DNA of 64,000 bases from Gammaproteobacteria bacterium (GTDB lineage Bacteria; Pseudomonadota; Gammaproteobacteria; Steroidobacterales; Steroidobacteraceae). The notes under the pieces are model-generated. The model was not told the origin of the DNA. It ran no database searches and saw only the letters and a program-made list of their open reading frames with translations. Location of the stretch: NCBI GenBank assembly GCA_016707425.1, contig JADJHU010000001.1:248001-312000 (forward strand), in the 5' to 3' direction. The position numbers were made by a program, and so were the translations under genes. Shown here piece after piece: positions 27,244 to 36,424 of this stretch (the stretch's first letter is position 1; each line of letters opens with the position of its first letter).

Positions 27244-27507
27244 GTGGCCAACACCAAGTCGGCGGAAAAAGCCGCCAGGCAGGCAGAAAAGCACCGCGCT
27301 GCCAATGTCGCCCTGCGCTCGCGCATGCGCACGGCCACCCGCAAGGTCACGACGGCCATCACAGGCGGGACCAAGGCTGACGCGCAGGCCAGCTACCGGT
27401 CGGCGGTGTCCGTCATCGATTCACTGGTCAACAAGCGGGTGATTCACCGCAACAAGGCCGGGCGGCACAAGAGCCGTCTCGCAGCACGCATCAAGGCAAT
27501 GCCCTGA
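27244..27507 (+). CDS. rpsT: 30S ribosomal protein S20
   Basis: An 87-residue, highly basic protein starting ANTKSAEKAARQAEKHRAAN after the initiator and ending HKSRLAARIKAMP, a full-length S20. The start codon is GTG, preceded by a GGAGA ribosome site; no ATG fits. S20 binds 16S rRNA early in 30S assembly. E. coli rpsT uses a UUG start as part of autoregulation, so the non-ATG start here may also matter for control. Confidence 0.97.
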   Translation: MANTKSAEKAARQAEKHRAANVALRSRMRTATRKVTTAITGGTKADAQASYRSAVSVIDSLVNKRVIHRNKAGRHKSRLAARIKAMP

Positions 27508-27544
27508 ATCCGCGCGCACACGTGCGCTAGAGCATCCCGAGGAC

Positions 27545-27574
27545 GAGCCGGCCAGCAGCCGGCTCATTCTTTTT
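27545..27574 (+). terminator. Rho-independent terminator of rpsT
   Basis: The stem GAGCCGGC/GCCGGCTC (8 perfect pairs, loop CAGCA) is followed by ATTCTTTTT. It lies 38 bases past the rpsT stop and overlaps the last codons of the convergent obgE gene. Confidence 0.85.
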
Positions 27575-28592
27575 CAGGGGCCTCCTGGCTCTCGAGGAAG
27601 GCCATCACGGCCTCGCAGAGCTCGCGCGTGCCCTGACCGGTGGCGCCCGAAACCAGGAAACGCGGTCCCCGGTAGCGCAGGCGCCGCACGATCGCGCGGG
27701 CGTGCGCCTCCGCCTCGTCGGGCGGCAACAGGTCGCGCTTGTTGAGCACCAGCCAGCGAGGCTTGGCGGCGAGCCCCGGATCGAAGGCCTTCAGCTCGCG
27801 CATGATCATCCGGGCATCGCGCACCGGGTCGGCTTCCGGATCGAGGGGCGCGATGTCGATGAGGTGCAGCAATATCCGCGTGCGCTGCAGGTGCCTGAGG
27901 AAGCGCACGCCGAGTCCTGTCCCTCCCGCCGCACCCTCGATCAGGCCCGGAATGTCGGCCATGACGAAACTGCGGTGCTCCCCGACGGAGACGACCCCGA
28001 GATTCGGGTGCAGCGTGGTAAAGGGATAATCCGCCACCTTGGGTCGCGCGGAGGACACTGCGCGGATGAGCGTCGACTTGCCGGCGTTCGGCAACCCCAG
28101 CAGTCCCACGTCTGCGATCAGCCTGAGCTCGAGACCGAGCGAACGCTTCTCGCCCGGGAGCCCCGAGCCATGCTGACGGGGCGCGCGATTCGTGCTCGAC
28201 TTGAAGCGCTGGTTACCCCAGCCGCCCTTGCCGCCGTGGGCCACGAGCAGCGTTTCGTCCGCATGCGCCAGGTCGCCCAGCTGCTCTCCGGTGTCGAGGT
28301 CGCACACGATCGTCCCGACAGGCACCGGAATGAAGAGGTCCTCGCCGCTGCGTCCGGTGCAGTCGCGTCCGCCACCGGGCTCCCCGGCCTGCGCCCGAAA
28401 AGTCCTCTCGACCCGGAAGTCCGCGAGCGTGTTGATGCCCTCGACCACGCGCAGCCAGACGCTGCCGCCATGACCGCCATCGCCGCCGTCGGGGCCGCCG
28501 AAAGGCACGAACTTCTCACGCCGGAAGCTCACGCTGCCGCGCCCGCCGTGCCCGGCCTGAACCTTGATGCGCGCCTCGTCGACGAATTTCAT
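27564..28592 (-). CDS. obgE: Obg family GTPase (CgtA)
   Basis: A 342-residue GTPase involved in late 50S assembly and stress control. The glycine-rich Obg fold (MKFVDEARIKVQAGHGGRGS and several GGxGG repeats) fills residues 1-158. The G domain follows with G1 GLPNAGKSTLI, G3 DIPGLIEGA and G4 LNKRDLL. It is placed after rplU-rpmA, the standard order. The C-terminal acidic tail is short. Confidence 0.97.
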   Translation of the reverse strand: MKFVDEARIKVQAGHGGRGSVSFRREKFVPFGGPDGGDGGHGGSVWLRVVEGINTLADFRVERTFRAQAGEPGGGRDCTGRSGEDLFIPVPVGTIVCDLDTGEQLGDLAHADETLLVAHGGKGGWGNQRFKSSTNRAPRQHGSGLPGEKRSLGLELRLIADVGLLGLPNAGKSTLIRAVSSARPKVADYPFTTLHPNLGVVSVGEHRSFVMADIPGLIEGAAGGTGLGVRFLRHLQRTRILLHLIDIAPLDPEADPVRDARMIMRELKAFDPGLAAKPRWLVLNKRDLLPPDEAEAHARAIVRRLRYRGPRFLVSGATGQGTRELCEAVMAFLESQEAPEKE

Positions 28593-28601
28593 GGTGAAAC
28601 G

Positions 28602-28626
28602 AAAACCCCGGCCTCGGCCGGGGTTT
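28602..28626 (-). terminator. Hairpin terminator/attenuator between rpmA and obgE
   Basis: AAACCCCGGCC and GGCCGGGGTTT form a very stable stem of up to 11 pairs; on the minus strand it is followed by TTTTCGTTTC. It would end most rplU-rpmA transcripts and let a fraction read into obgE. Confidence 0.75.
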
Positions 28627-28654
28627 GCTCAGCGCCTCGTTCGTGCGGCCGGCT

Positions 28655-28936
28655 TCAGCGGCCCGCCTCGGGCACCGGTGTCCCGGGCACGACGCTCACA
28701 TAGGTGCGCTGCTCGACGCCCTTGCGCTGGAAGTGCACGCGGCCGTTCACCTTCGCGAACAACGTGTGGTCCGTGCCGAGGCCGACGCCCGGGCCGGGGT
28801 GCCACTGCGTGCCGCGCTGCCGCACGATGATGTTGCCCGCCAGTACCTGTTCGCCGCCAAAGCGCTTCACGCCCAGGCGCTTGCTGTGCGATTCGCGGCC
28901 ATTGCGCGTGCTGCCGCCTGCTTTCTTGTGTGCCAT
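28655..28936 (-). CDS. rpmA: 50S ribosomal protein L27
   Basis: A 93-residue L27. The N-terminus MAHKKAGGSTRNGRESHSKR reaches toward the peptidyl-transferase centre, and the GNIIVRQRGTQWHPG and DHTLFAKVNGRV blocks are intact. It lies 19 bases after rplU on the same strand. The C-terminus is a few residues longer than in E. coli. Confidence 0.97.
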   Translation of the reverse strand: MAHKKAGGSTRNGRESHSKRLGVKRFGGEQVLAGNIIVRQRGTQWHPGPGVGLGTDHTLFAKVNGRVHFQRKGVEQRTYVSVVPGTPVPEAGR

Positions 28937-28955
28937 GAGAACTCTCCTCGCGCGA

Positions 28956-29270
28956 TCAGGCGCCGCTGACGTCGGTCACCTTGACCTGTGTATACATCTG
29001 CCGGTGGCCCTTGTGGCGCATGTAATGCTTGCGCCGGCGGAACTTGATGATGTCCACCTTCCTGCCCTTGCCGTGGCTCTCCACCCGGGCCACGACCTTC
29101 CCGCCGCGCACGAGCGGCGTGCCGACGGTGATCTTCCCGCCCTCGCCGACCAGCAGGACCTGGTCGAACTCGACCGTGGCGCCCGGCTCGGCCTCCAGCT
29201 TCTCGACGCGCAGCACGCTGCCCGGCTCGACCCGATACTGCTTGCCGCCTGTGGCAATGACCGCGTACAT
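28956..29270 (-). CDS. rplU: 50S ribosomal protein L21
   Basis: A 104-residue L21: MYAVIATGGKQYRVEPGSVL at the start and IIKFRRRKHYMRHKGHRQMY near the end, which binds 23S rRNA. First gene of rplU-rpmA-obgE with a strong promoter at 29307-29335. Confidence 0.97.
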   Translation of the reverse strand: MYAVIATGGKQYRVEPGSVLRVEKLEAEPGATVEFDQVLLVGEGGKITVGTPLVRGGKVVARVESHGKGRKVDIIKFRRRKHYMRHKGHRQMYTQVKVTDVSGA

Positions 29271-29306
29271 GTGCGTAACCCGTTGAGAGAACTGGAAAGG
29301 GCGCGC

Positions 29307-29335
29307 ATTCTACTGTCGAGTCCCGGGGTGGTCAA
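29307..29335 (-). promoter_or_regulatory. Sigma-70 promoter for rplU-rpmA
   Basis: On the minus strand TTGACC (-35, 29330-29335) and TAGAAT (-10, 29307-29312) are separated by 17 bases, 36 bases before the rplU ATG. It is among the best promoter matches in the window. Confidence 0.75.
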
Positions 29336-29408
29336 ACGCCGCCGTCCACGCCACCCCAAACCGCCTGTGAGCGGCTAGGATGCAGGGTCCGAAAACCAAA
29401 GGGCGCCC

Positions 29409-30378
29409 ATGACGCTCGACGAAATCCGCGATCTCGTGCGACCCGACCTGGCCGGGGTGGACGCCACCGCGCGCCGCGAAATGCACAGCAGTGTGGTCCT
29501 CATCGATCAGGTGGCCGAGCACATCATTTCGGGTGGCGGCAAGCGCCTGCGGCCGCTGCTGGTGGTGCTCGCGGCAACGCGCCTGCGGCATCGGAGACCA
29601 GCGCCACGTCGAAGCGGCCGCATTCATCGAGTTCATCCACACGGCCACGCTCCTGCACGACGATGTGGTCGACGGCTCCTCGAAGCGTCGTGGTCGCGAC
29701 ACCGCCAATCAGGTCTTCGGCAACCAGGCGAGCGTACTGGTCGGCGACTTCGTGTATTCGCGTGCCTTCCAGATGATGGCGGCCGTGGGCTCGCAGCGCG
29801 TGATGGAGATCATGGCTGATGCGACCAACGCCATCGCCGAGGGCGAGGTGCTGCAGCTCATGAACGCGCGCGACCCCGAGACCACCGAGGAGCGCTACCT
29901 GGAGGTGATCCACCGCAAGACCGCGAGGCTCTTCCAGGCAGGGGCCGAAGTGGCTGCCGTGCTGGCCGGCGCCGCGGCGCCCGTGCAGCAGGCGCTGCGC
30001 GACTACGGACACCACGTCGGCACGGCCTATCAGCTCGTCGACGACGTGCTCGACTACCGCTCGGACCCGGCTGCCCGGGGCAAGAACCTGGGCGACGATC
30101 TTGCGGAGGGCAAACCGACCCTGCCGCTCATCCATGCGCTGCGCGAGGGAAGCGCGCGCCAGCGTGAGCAGATCCGCCGCGCCATCGAGCAGGGCGGCAT
30201 CGAGCGGCTCGAACCGATCATCGCGGCCATCGAGGCCACCGGCGGGCTGGAATATGCCGTGGGCCTCGCATGCACCGAGGTCACCCGCGCACTCGAGAAG
30301 CTCAGCGAGGTGCCGGACTCGAGGTTCAGGCACGGACTCGAGGCACTTGCCCGCTTCGCGCTGGACCACCAGACCTGA
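29409..30378 (+). CDS. ispB: Octaprenyl/polyprenyl diphosphate synthase (frameshifted)
   Basis: The joined product has about 322 residues, normal for IspB. The first frame from 29409 gives MTLDEIRDLVRPDLAGVD and SGGGKRLRPLLVVLAA; the second continues RACGIGDQRHVEAAAFIEFI with the first Asp-rich motif LLHDDVVD and the second QLVDDVLDY, plus GEVLQLMNARD and GKPTLPLIHA. The break is at about 29575, where one A appears to be extra. The enzyme makes the long isoprenoid tail of ubiquinone and is normally essential, so a sequence error is likely. It is divergent from rplU, the usual ispB/rplU arrangement. Confidence 0.92.
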
Positions 30379-30569
30379 GAGGCGGCGGGCCGGATCCCGG
30401 GTGGAGACGTCCGGCCGATCCGCGCTGGCGTGCCCTCCGTGCCATCGGGTACTATCCGCGCCCTCGCTCGAGCCGAGGCCGACGAGGCGCATGGCGTCAC
30501 TACGACGCCTCCCGCTGCGCCTGCCCAGCTGATCCACGGCCTCCTGCTCACGCGAAGCCCGCTGCCAAC

Positions 30570-30645
30570 GGGGTGTAGCTCAGCCTGGTAGAGCACTACG
30601 TTCGGGACGTAGGAGTCGGAGGTTCAAATCCTCTCACCCCGACCA
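30570..30645 (+). tRNA. tRNA-Pro (anticodon CGG)
   Basis: The acceptor CGGGGTG pairs with CACCCCG, followed by ACCA. The anticodon arm CTACG-TTCGGGA-CGTAG gives CGG, reading CCG (Pro). The T loop GGTTCAAATCC is present. It sits 14 bases beyond the convergent purL stop. Confidence 0.97.
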
Positions 30646-30659
30646 GCCTCAAGGGGTCC

Positions 30660-33600
30660 CTACCCCACCCACCGGCGCGCGTTGCGGAACATGCGCATCC
30701 AGCCGCTCGCCTCGCCGCCCCCGGCGGATGCCAGGAGTTGATGACGTTGCGGAAGGAGCGCTCGGGGTGGGGCATGGTGATCGTCACGCGACCGTCCTCG
30801 CTCGTCACGGCCGCAACGCCGTGCGGCGAGCCGCCGGGGTTCGCCGGATAGGTCTGCGCAGTCGCTCTCCGGTTCGTGACGTAGCGGAAGGCGACGAGTC
30901 CGCTCGTCGCGAACGCATCTGCGGCCTCCTCCGAGGCAAAGCGGGCGCGGCCCTCGCCGTGCGAGACGGCGATCGGCAGGAAGGAGCCTGCCATGTCCGC
31001 GAAGAACAGCGACGGCGAGCGCAGGATCTCCACGAGTGTGAAGCGCGCCTCGAACTGCTCGACGCGATTGCCCACGAAGCGCGGCCAGTGCTCCGCTCCC
31101 GGGATGAGGTCACTCAGCGCCGCGAACATCTGACAGCCATTGCAGACACCGAGCGCGAAGGTGTCCGGGCGCTCGAAAAAGGCGGCAAACTGCGCGCGCA
31201 CCACCTCATGGAAGAGGATGGATTTTGCCCAGCCCTCGCCCGCGCCGAGCACATCCCCGTAGGAAAAGCCACCACAGGCGACCAGCCCCTTGAACTCTCG
31301 CAGGCTGCGGCGGCCGGCGAGCACGTCGGTCATGTGCACATCGTGCGGTTCGAAGCCCGCACGCGCGAGCGCCGCAGCCATCTCGAGCTGGCTGTTCACG
31401 CCCTGTTCGCGCAGGACCGCGACCGCAGGCCGCGCGCTGCGCACGACGCAGGGCGCGGCAACATCCTCCTCGGGATCGAAGGTGAGCGCGACCGACAGTC
31501 CCGGATCCTGCGGATCACACACAGCCTCATACTCTTCGCGCGCACAGTCCGGATCGTCCCGGAGGCGGCGCATGTGGAACGACGTCTCCGACCACGCGCG
31601 GCGCAGCGCCACCCATGATTCGTCGAGCAGTTCATCGCCGCATCGCAGCCGCAGACGCAGCGCAGCGACCGGCGCGCCCAGGTCGCCCGTCAGCGCGGCC
31701 AGCCCGTGACGTTCGAGGATGCCGCGCACATGCAGGAGTCCTGCGGAAGGCACCTGCAGCACGACACCGAGTTCCTCGGTGAAGAGCCGGGTGAGCGCAG
31801 GACCGTGCGCGGGGTCGAGTTCCACTTCGAGCCCGCAATGCCCGGCGAAAGCCATCTCGACGAGCGTCGCAAACAGCCCGCCGTCGGAACGATCGTGATA
31901 GGCGAGCACCAGGCCGGCTGCGCGCAGCTCGTCGAGTGCCGCCGCGAGAGCCAGGAGACGCCCCGGATCGTCGAGATCCGCCGGCTCGCCGCCGAGTTCC
32001 CCATGAACCTGCGCGAGCACCGAGCCCCCGAGCCTGTTTCGTCCGGCGCCGAGGTCGATGAGCAGCAGCCGCGTCGGGCCGGCATCCAGTCGCAACGCGG
32101 GCGTCCAGGTGCGCCGCACGTCTCGCACCGGCGCGAAGGCCGAAACGATGAGCGACACAGGGGCACTGATCGCGCGCTCTTCGCCACCCTCGTGCCACCG
32201 CGTCTTCATCGACAGCGAATCCTTGCCGACCGGAATCGCGATACCGAGTGCCGGGCAGAGCTCCTCACCCACCGCCCGCACGGTGGCGTAGAGTGCCGCA
32301 TCCTCTCCGGGCTCCCCGCAGGCGGCCATCCAGTTCGCCGAGAGGCGCACGGCGCCGAGCGAGCCGATGTCGGCGGCGAGGATATTGGTGAGCGCCTCGC
32401 CCACGGCGAGGCGCCCGGACGCGGGCGCATCGAGGAGCGCCACGGGCGTACGTTCGCCCATGGCCATCGCCTCGCCCGCGTAGCCCGTGTAGTCCGCGAC
32501 ACTCACCGCGACATCGCTCACCGGCACCTGCCAGGGTCCGACCATCTGGTCGCGGGAGATCAGGCCACCGACACTGCGATCGCCGATGCTGATGAGGAAA
32601 GTCTTGTCGGCCACGGCCGGGAAACGCAGCACGCGATAGGCGGCCTCCCGGAGGTCGGTGCCGTGTTCGGCCGCGAGCACGGTGCGCACCGGCAGCTGCG
32701 TGCGCACCTCCCGGATCACGCGGGGCACTTTGCCGAGCAGCACCTCGAGTGGCATGTCGACGGGGACATTGTCGAAGTGAGCATCGTGCACGACCAGCCG
32801 CGAGCTCGCATCGAGCTCGCCGATCACGGCGAAAGGGCAGCGTTCACGCGCTGCGATCGCCGCAAAGACCTCGAGCTGCTCCGCGGCCAGGGCGAGCACA
32901 TAGCGTTCCTGTGATTCGTTGCACCAGAGCTCCATCGGCGACATGCCTGGCTCGTCGCTCGGCACGGCACGCAGCTCGATGCGTGCGCCGCGTCCCGGAG
33001 TGTGTGCGACGACCTCCGGCACGGCGTTCGAGAGCCCGCCCGCGCCGACGTCGTGGATGAGCAGGATCGGGTTGTCCTCCCCCAGCGCCCGATGAGCATC
33101 GCGGGCCCCCCGAGCACCACGAGCTTTGCGCCCACGGGCAGCTCCGCCTTCTCCACGTGCATGCGCCGTACGTTGCCAAGGCCGCCGGCGATCATGATCG
33201 GCTTGTGGTAACCACGCCCGCCATGCTCGAAGCTGCGGAAGTATCCGCAGACATTCGGACGGCCGAACTCGTTGTTGAAGGCTGCGCCACCGATGGGTCC
33301 CTCGAGCATGATCTCGAGTGGCGAGGCGATGCGCGCCGGCCGCCCGATCGTGCTCTCCCAGGGCTGCTCGAAACCGGGAATGCGCAGGTGCGAGACGCTG
33401 TAGCCGGTAAGGCCCGCCTTGGGCCTCGCGCCGCGACCCGTCGCCCCCTCGTCGCGGATCTCGCCTCCTGCGCCGGTCGCCGCACCCGGGAAGGGCGCGA
33501 TGGCGGTCGGGTGGTTGTGCGTCTCCACCTTCATCAGCACGTCGATCGGCTCGCGCGATGCCCGGTACACGCCGCTTGCGGGATCGGCGAACCAGCGCTC

Positions 33601-34389
33601 GCCCGTCGTACCCTCGATGACGGCCGCATTGTCACGATAGGCCGACAGCACCCCTGCCGGGCTGCGTTCATGGGTATTGCGGATCATGGCGAACAGCGAC
33701 TTCGGCTGCTCGATGCCATCGATGAGGAAACGGGCGTTGAAGATCTTGTGCCGGCAGTGCTCGGAGTTCGCCTGCGCGAACATCATGAGCTCGACATCGC
33801 TCGGGTCGCGCCCCAGCCGGGTGAAACTCCCGAGCAGGTAATCGATCTCGTCGGCCGAGAGCGCGAGCCCGAGATCGACGTTGGCTGCAGCGAGCGCCTC
33901 GCGCCCGCCGGCAAGCGACACGATGTGCAGCGGGCGGGGCGACGCGTGCGTGAACAGGCCGGCCGCTTCGCCCGGTACCAGGAGCGCCGTCTCGACCATG
34001 CGATCGAAGAGCAGCGGCGCGAGCCGTTCGAGCTGCGTCCGGCTCAGCGGGCGTGCAGCACGTATCCGGTATCGGATGCCACGCTCGATGCGACGCACCG
34101 CCACGAGCCCGCAGGCATGGGCAATATCCGTCGCCTTGCTCGACCATGGAGAAATCGTGCCAAAACGGGGTGCGACCAGGACCGGCTCGCCCTCGCCTTC
34201 GCCCGACCCGCCAGGCAGCAGCGACCGCAGCCGCGAGAACTCTTCCTGATCGAGCTTCCGCGCGCAATCGACAAAATACGTGAAGGCTGCGCTCAGCCCC
34301 TCGATCGACGGCTCGGCCGCGCGGAGACGCTCACGAAGCTTGGCGATCCTGAAGTCGGAGAGTGCGGCGGCGCCGGATAGCTCGAGCAT
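30660..34389 (-). CDS. purL: Phosphoribosylformylglycinamidine synthase PurL (frameshifted, with an internal gap)
   Basis: Large fused PurL (synthetase plus glutaminase) that makes FGAM in purine synthesis. The N-terminus MLELSGAAALSDFRIAKLRE starts at 34389. The synthetase core has FAQANSEHCRHKIFNARF, KVETHNHPTAIAPFPGAATG and LVVLGGPAMLIG. The C-terminal glutaminase has GVCNGCQMFAAL (nucleophile Cys) and MPHPERSFR. Two lesions are seen. Near 33088-33091 the text jumps from GGPAMLIG to RALGEDNPILLIHDVGAG; in E. coli PurL about 45 residues including the GLGGGAASSM motif lie between those blocks, so roughly 125 bases are missing and the frame shifts. Near 30718-30722, beside a CCCCC run, the frame slips again; the alternative frame ends GWMRMFRNARRWVG with a stop at 30660. 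If real, the gene would be dead; an assembly or read error is more likely. Confidence 0.9.
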
Positions 34390-34448
34390 TGGGGGTTCGC
34401 CTGGAGGCGGCGGATCATACACGAGCCCGGCCGCACCCGGTCTCGCCG

Positions 34449-34789
34449 CTATTTCTTGGGCCCGAGTTCCCCCGGCGGCGTGAGCATCGGCATGGGAACT
34501 GTGCAATGTTGCCGCCCTCCAGGGCCGTGACCTTGCTCACACCCTGCTTGCGCACCTCGTCGATGCGCAGCACCGAGTGCATCGGCAGGTAGGTACGCTT
34601 GACCCCGGCGAATTCGGTCTTGATGCGTTCCTCGCCCGGGTCGAGCACCACGGAGGAACGCTCGCCAAAGACGAGCTCTTCGACCTCGATGAAACCGAAG
34701 AGTGAACCGTGACTGACCTTGCGCGCGTAGACCTCGTAAACCTTGCCCTGGTTCACGAACATGACCTTGAAAATATGATTGGATGCCAT
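34449..34789 (-). CDS. DUF1820 family protein (frameshifted at the 3' end)
   Basis: A small soluble protein of about 113 residues: MASNHIFKVMFVNQGKVYEV, then ARKVSHGSLFGFIEVEELVF and RTYLPMHSVLRIDEV. This matches DUF1820, a family of unknown function typical of gammaproteobacteria. The frame slips at about 34494 beside GGG; the alternative frame ends PMPMLTPPGELGPKK, which is the expected C-terminus. It stands alone upstream of purL, divergent from the FHA gene. No function is proposed. Confidence 0.8.
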
Positions 34790-34900
34790 CGGTAACAAAG
34801 AGGCCGTTGCTGGCGTGCCTTTCTATCACAAGTCCGCCCGGGGCGGGCCCATGACGAGCGAGGGCTCCGGGGAATCGCCGGGTGCCGAGGAAAGTCCCTG

Positions 34901-36106
34901 ATGGCACTCAGACTGCGCGTCGTGAGCGATCACCGCCGGCAGCTCGGCCCGCGCAGTGCCATGAGCTTCGGGCCGGGGGGCGGCACGATCGGCCGCGGCG
35001 CCGACAACGACTGGGTCCTGCCGGATCCGCAGCGCTATCTCTCCGGCCGCCACGCGTGCATCCGTTTCCAGAACGGGGGGTATTACCTCGAGGACACGAG
35101 CACCAACGGCATCTACGTCAACGACGCCGAGCAGCCGATCTCCAAGCGCGCGCCCCACGAGCTGCACGACGGCGACCTGCTGCGCTTCGGGGAATACCAG
35201 ATCATCGCCAGCATCGATGTCACCATGGAACTCGCGGCCGAACCAAGCGCCATCATTTCCGTAGATCGTGTCAACGGCACGGACAATGCGCTGCCGGAGC
35301 AGCCGGGTGATCTCGGCGCATCCCTGAACCTCCAGGCACTGCTCGCCGCGGATTCCTCCCCCAGCGACAGCTTCGGACCGGTCGACGCATTCGGACAGTC
35401 CGCAGGGGTCTCGATCGGGCGCCCACGCGCCGAGGACCACGAGCCGAGCGAGGACTCGATCGCCCGCCGGCTGGCCCGACTGGCCCGCGCCGCGGGCGCA
35501 CGCGAGCGCGCGAACGCCCCGGCGCTCTATGACGTCGCGAGCGGCCTGCAGGCCTTCTGCCGGGGTGCCGGCATCGACCCCGAGACGCTGCCGGCGGACG
35601 CGCAGACGCGCCTGCTGCACCTCGCGGGCCAGCTCTGCCGCGAAGCCCTTCTCGGCCTGAAGGACCTCGAGCGCTCGCAGCAGGAACTGCGTAACCGCTT
35701 CCGCATCGAGTCCCCCCGGGATCCCGAGGACCCCCGCCCCATGCTCGCAAGTGGCAGCATCGAGGAACTGCTCACCAGGCTCCTCGCCGGGCACGAGGTG
35801 CGCCGCGCCGATGCCGTGCAGTGGCTCCGCGACGAGTTTGACCGCGCAAAATCCCACGAGTCGGCCGTGGCCGGGGCCATGCGGACCGCCTTCGTCGAGT
35901 TCATCGGACGACTCGCGCCGGACGAGCTCGACTCGCGGTTCGAACGTGCAGTCAAGCGGGGTCTGCTGGCGGCCGGCAAGGCGCAGCCGTGGTCGCTCTA
36001 TCGCGACTTCTACCGCAGCTTGACGGAGATGCCGGCCGATCATCTGCCGCACCTGTTCGTCGAGACCTTCGCCGACGCCTACCGGCGGCTTCGCGACAGC
36101 AACTGA
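34901..36106 (+). CDS. FHA domain protein, TagH-like (type VI secretion-associated family)
   Basis: A 401-residue protein. Residues about 20-110 form an FHA domain: GGGTIGRGADNDWVLPD, then LSGRHACIRF and DTSTNGIYVND carry the phosphothreonine-binding Arg, Ser and His/Asn residues. A low-complexity linker follows. The last 180 residues (GSIEELLTRLLAGHEVRRAD to HLPHLFVETFADAYRRLRDS) match the C-terminal domain found in TagH/ImpI proteins. In type VI systems TagH links threonine phosphorylation to secretion. No other T6SS gene is nearby, so the partner kinase or apparatus must be elsewhere, or the protein has been reused. Divergent from the DUF1820 gene. Confidence 0.82.
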   Translation: MALRLRVVSDHRRQLGPRSAMSFGPGGGTIGRGADNDWVLPDPQRYLSGRHACIRFQNGGYYLEDTSTNGIYVNDAEQPISKRAPHELHDGDLLRFGEYQIIASIDVTMELAAEPSAIISVDRVNGTDNALPEQPGDLGASLNLQALLAADSSPSDSFGPVDAFGQSAGVSIGRPRAEDHEPSEDSIARRLARLARAAGARERANAPALYDVASGLQAFCRGAGIDPETLPADAQTRLLHLAGQLCREALLGLKDLERSQQELRNRFRIESPRDPEDPRPMLASGSIEELLTRLLAGHEVRRADAVQWLRDEFDRAKSHESAVAGAMRTAFVEFIGRLAPDELDSRFERAVKRGLLAAGKAQPWSLYRDFYRSLTEMPADHLPHLFVETFADAYRRLRDSN

Positions 36107-36424
36107 CGGAGAGCCTCGGCTCGGGTTGAGCCCCGCACCAAGGCAGCACTGCGCGCATCGGCCCGAGTGCGAATGCTACCATTGCCTCCCAGTTCGACTT
36201 CCGCGGGCTGAGGGAGACTGCGCGCGACCCGGCGCTGCAGGCGGGAGCGGTTTTCGCCCGGGCCTCCGGGGCAGCAACATTGACCATGGAGAGGTCGCCA
36301 ACGGCGACGAAGGCTGAGCGGGCGGACGTTCTCGGGCCCTGCGTGGGGCGACCGAGCGCGCAGGTCGGCCGCAGCACCCCGGCGAACACAGGTCGAGACC
36401 CCGTTTCCAGTCCAGACGTGAGCC
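36107..36424. other. 318-base non-coding leader upstream of dapL
   Basis: No supported gene here. On the plus strand GGTCGCC (36293-36299) can pair with GGCGACC (36347-36353), or its last six bases with GGCGAC (36303-36308, loop AAC), so two mutually exclusive hairpins are possible. I found no poly-T tract after either and no match to the lysine riboswitch core. Short frames on the minus strand look like GC-rich noise. Confidence 0.4.

Noticed and set aside
34901..36106. Part of a type VI secretion cluster
   Set aside because: Only one TagH-like gene; none of the core T6SS genes flank it.
36280..36360. Lysine or glycine riboswitch before dapL
   Set aside because: GAGAGG and GAAGG fragments loosely resemble riboswitch parts, but the conserved cores and helix order are not present.
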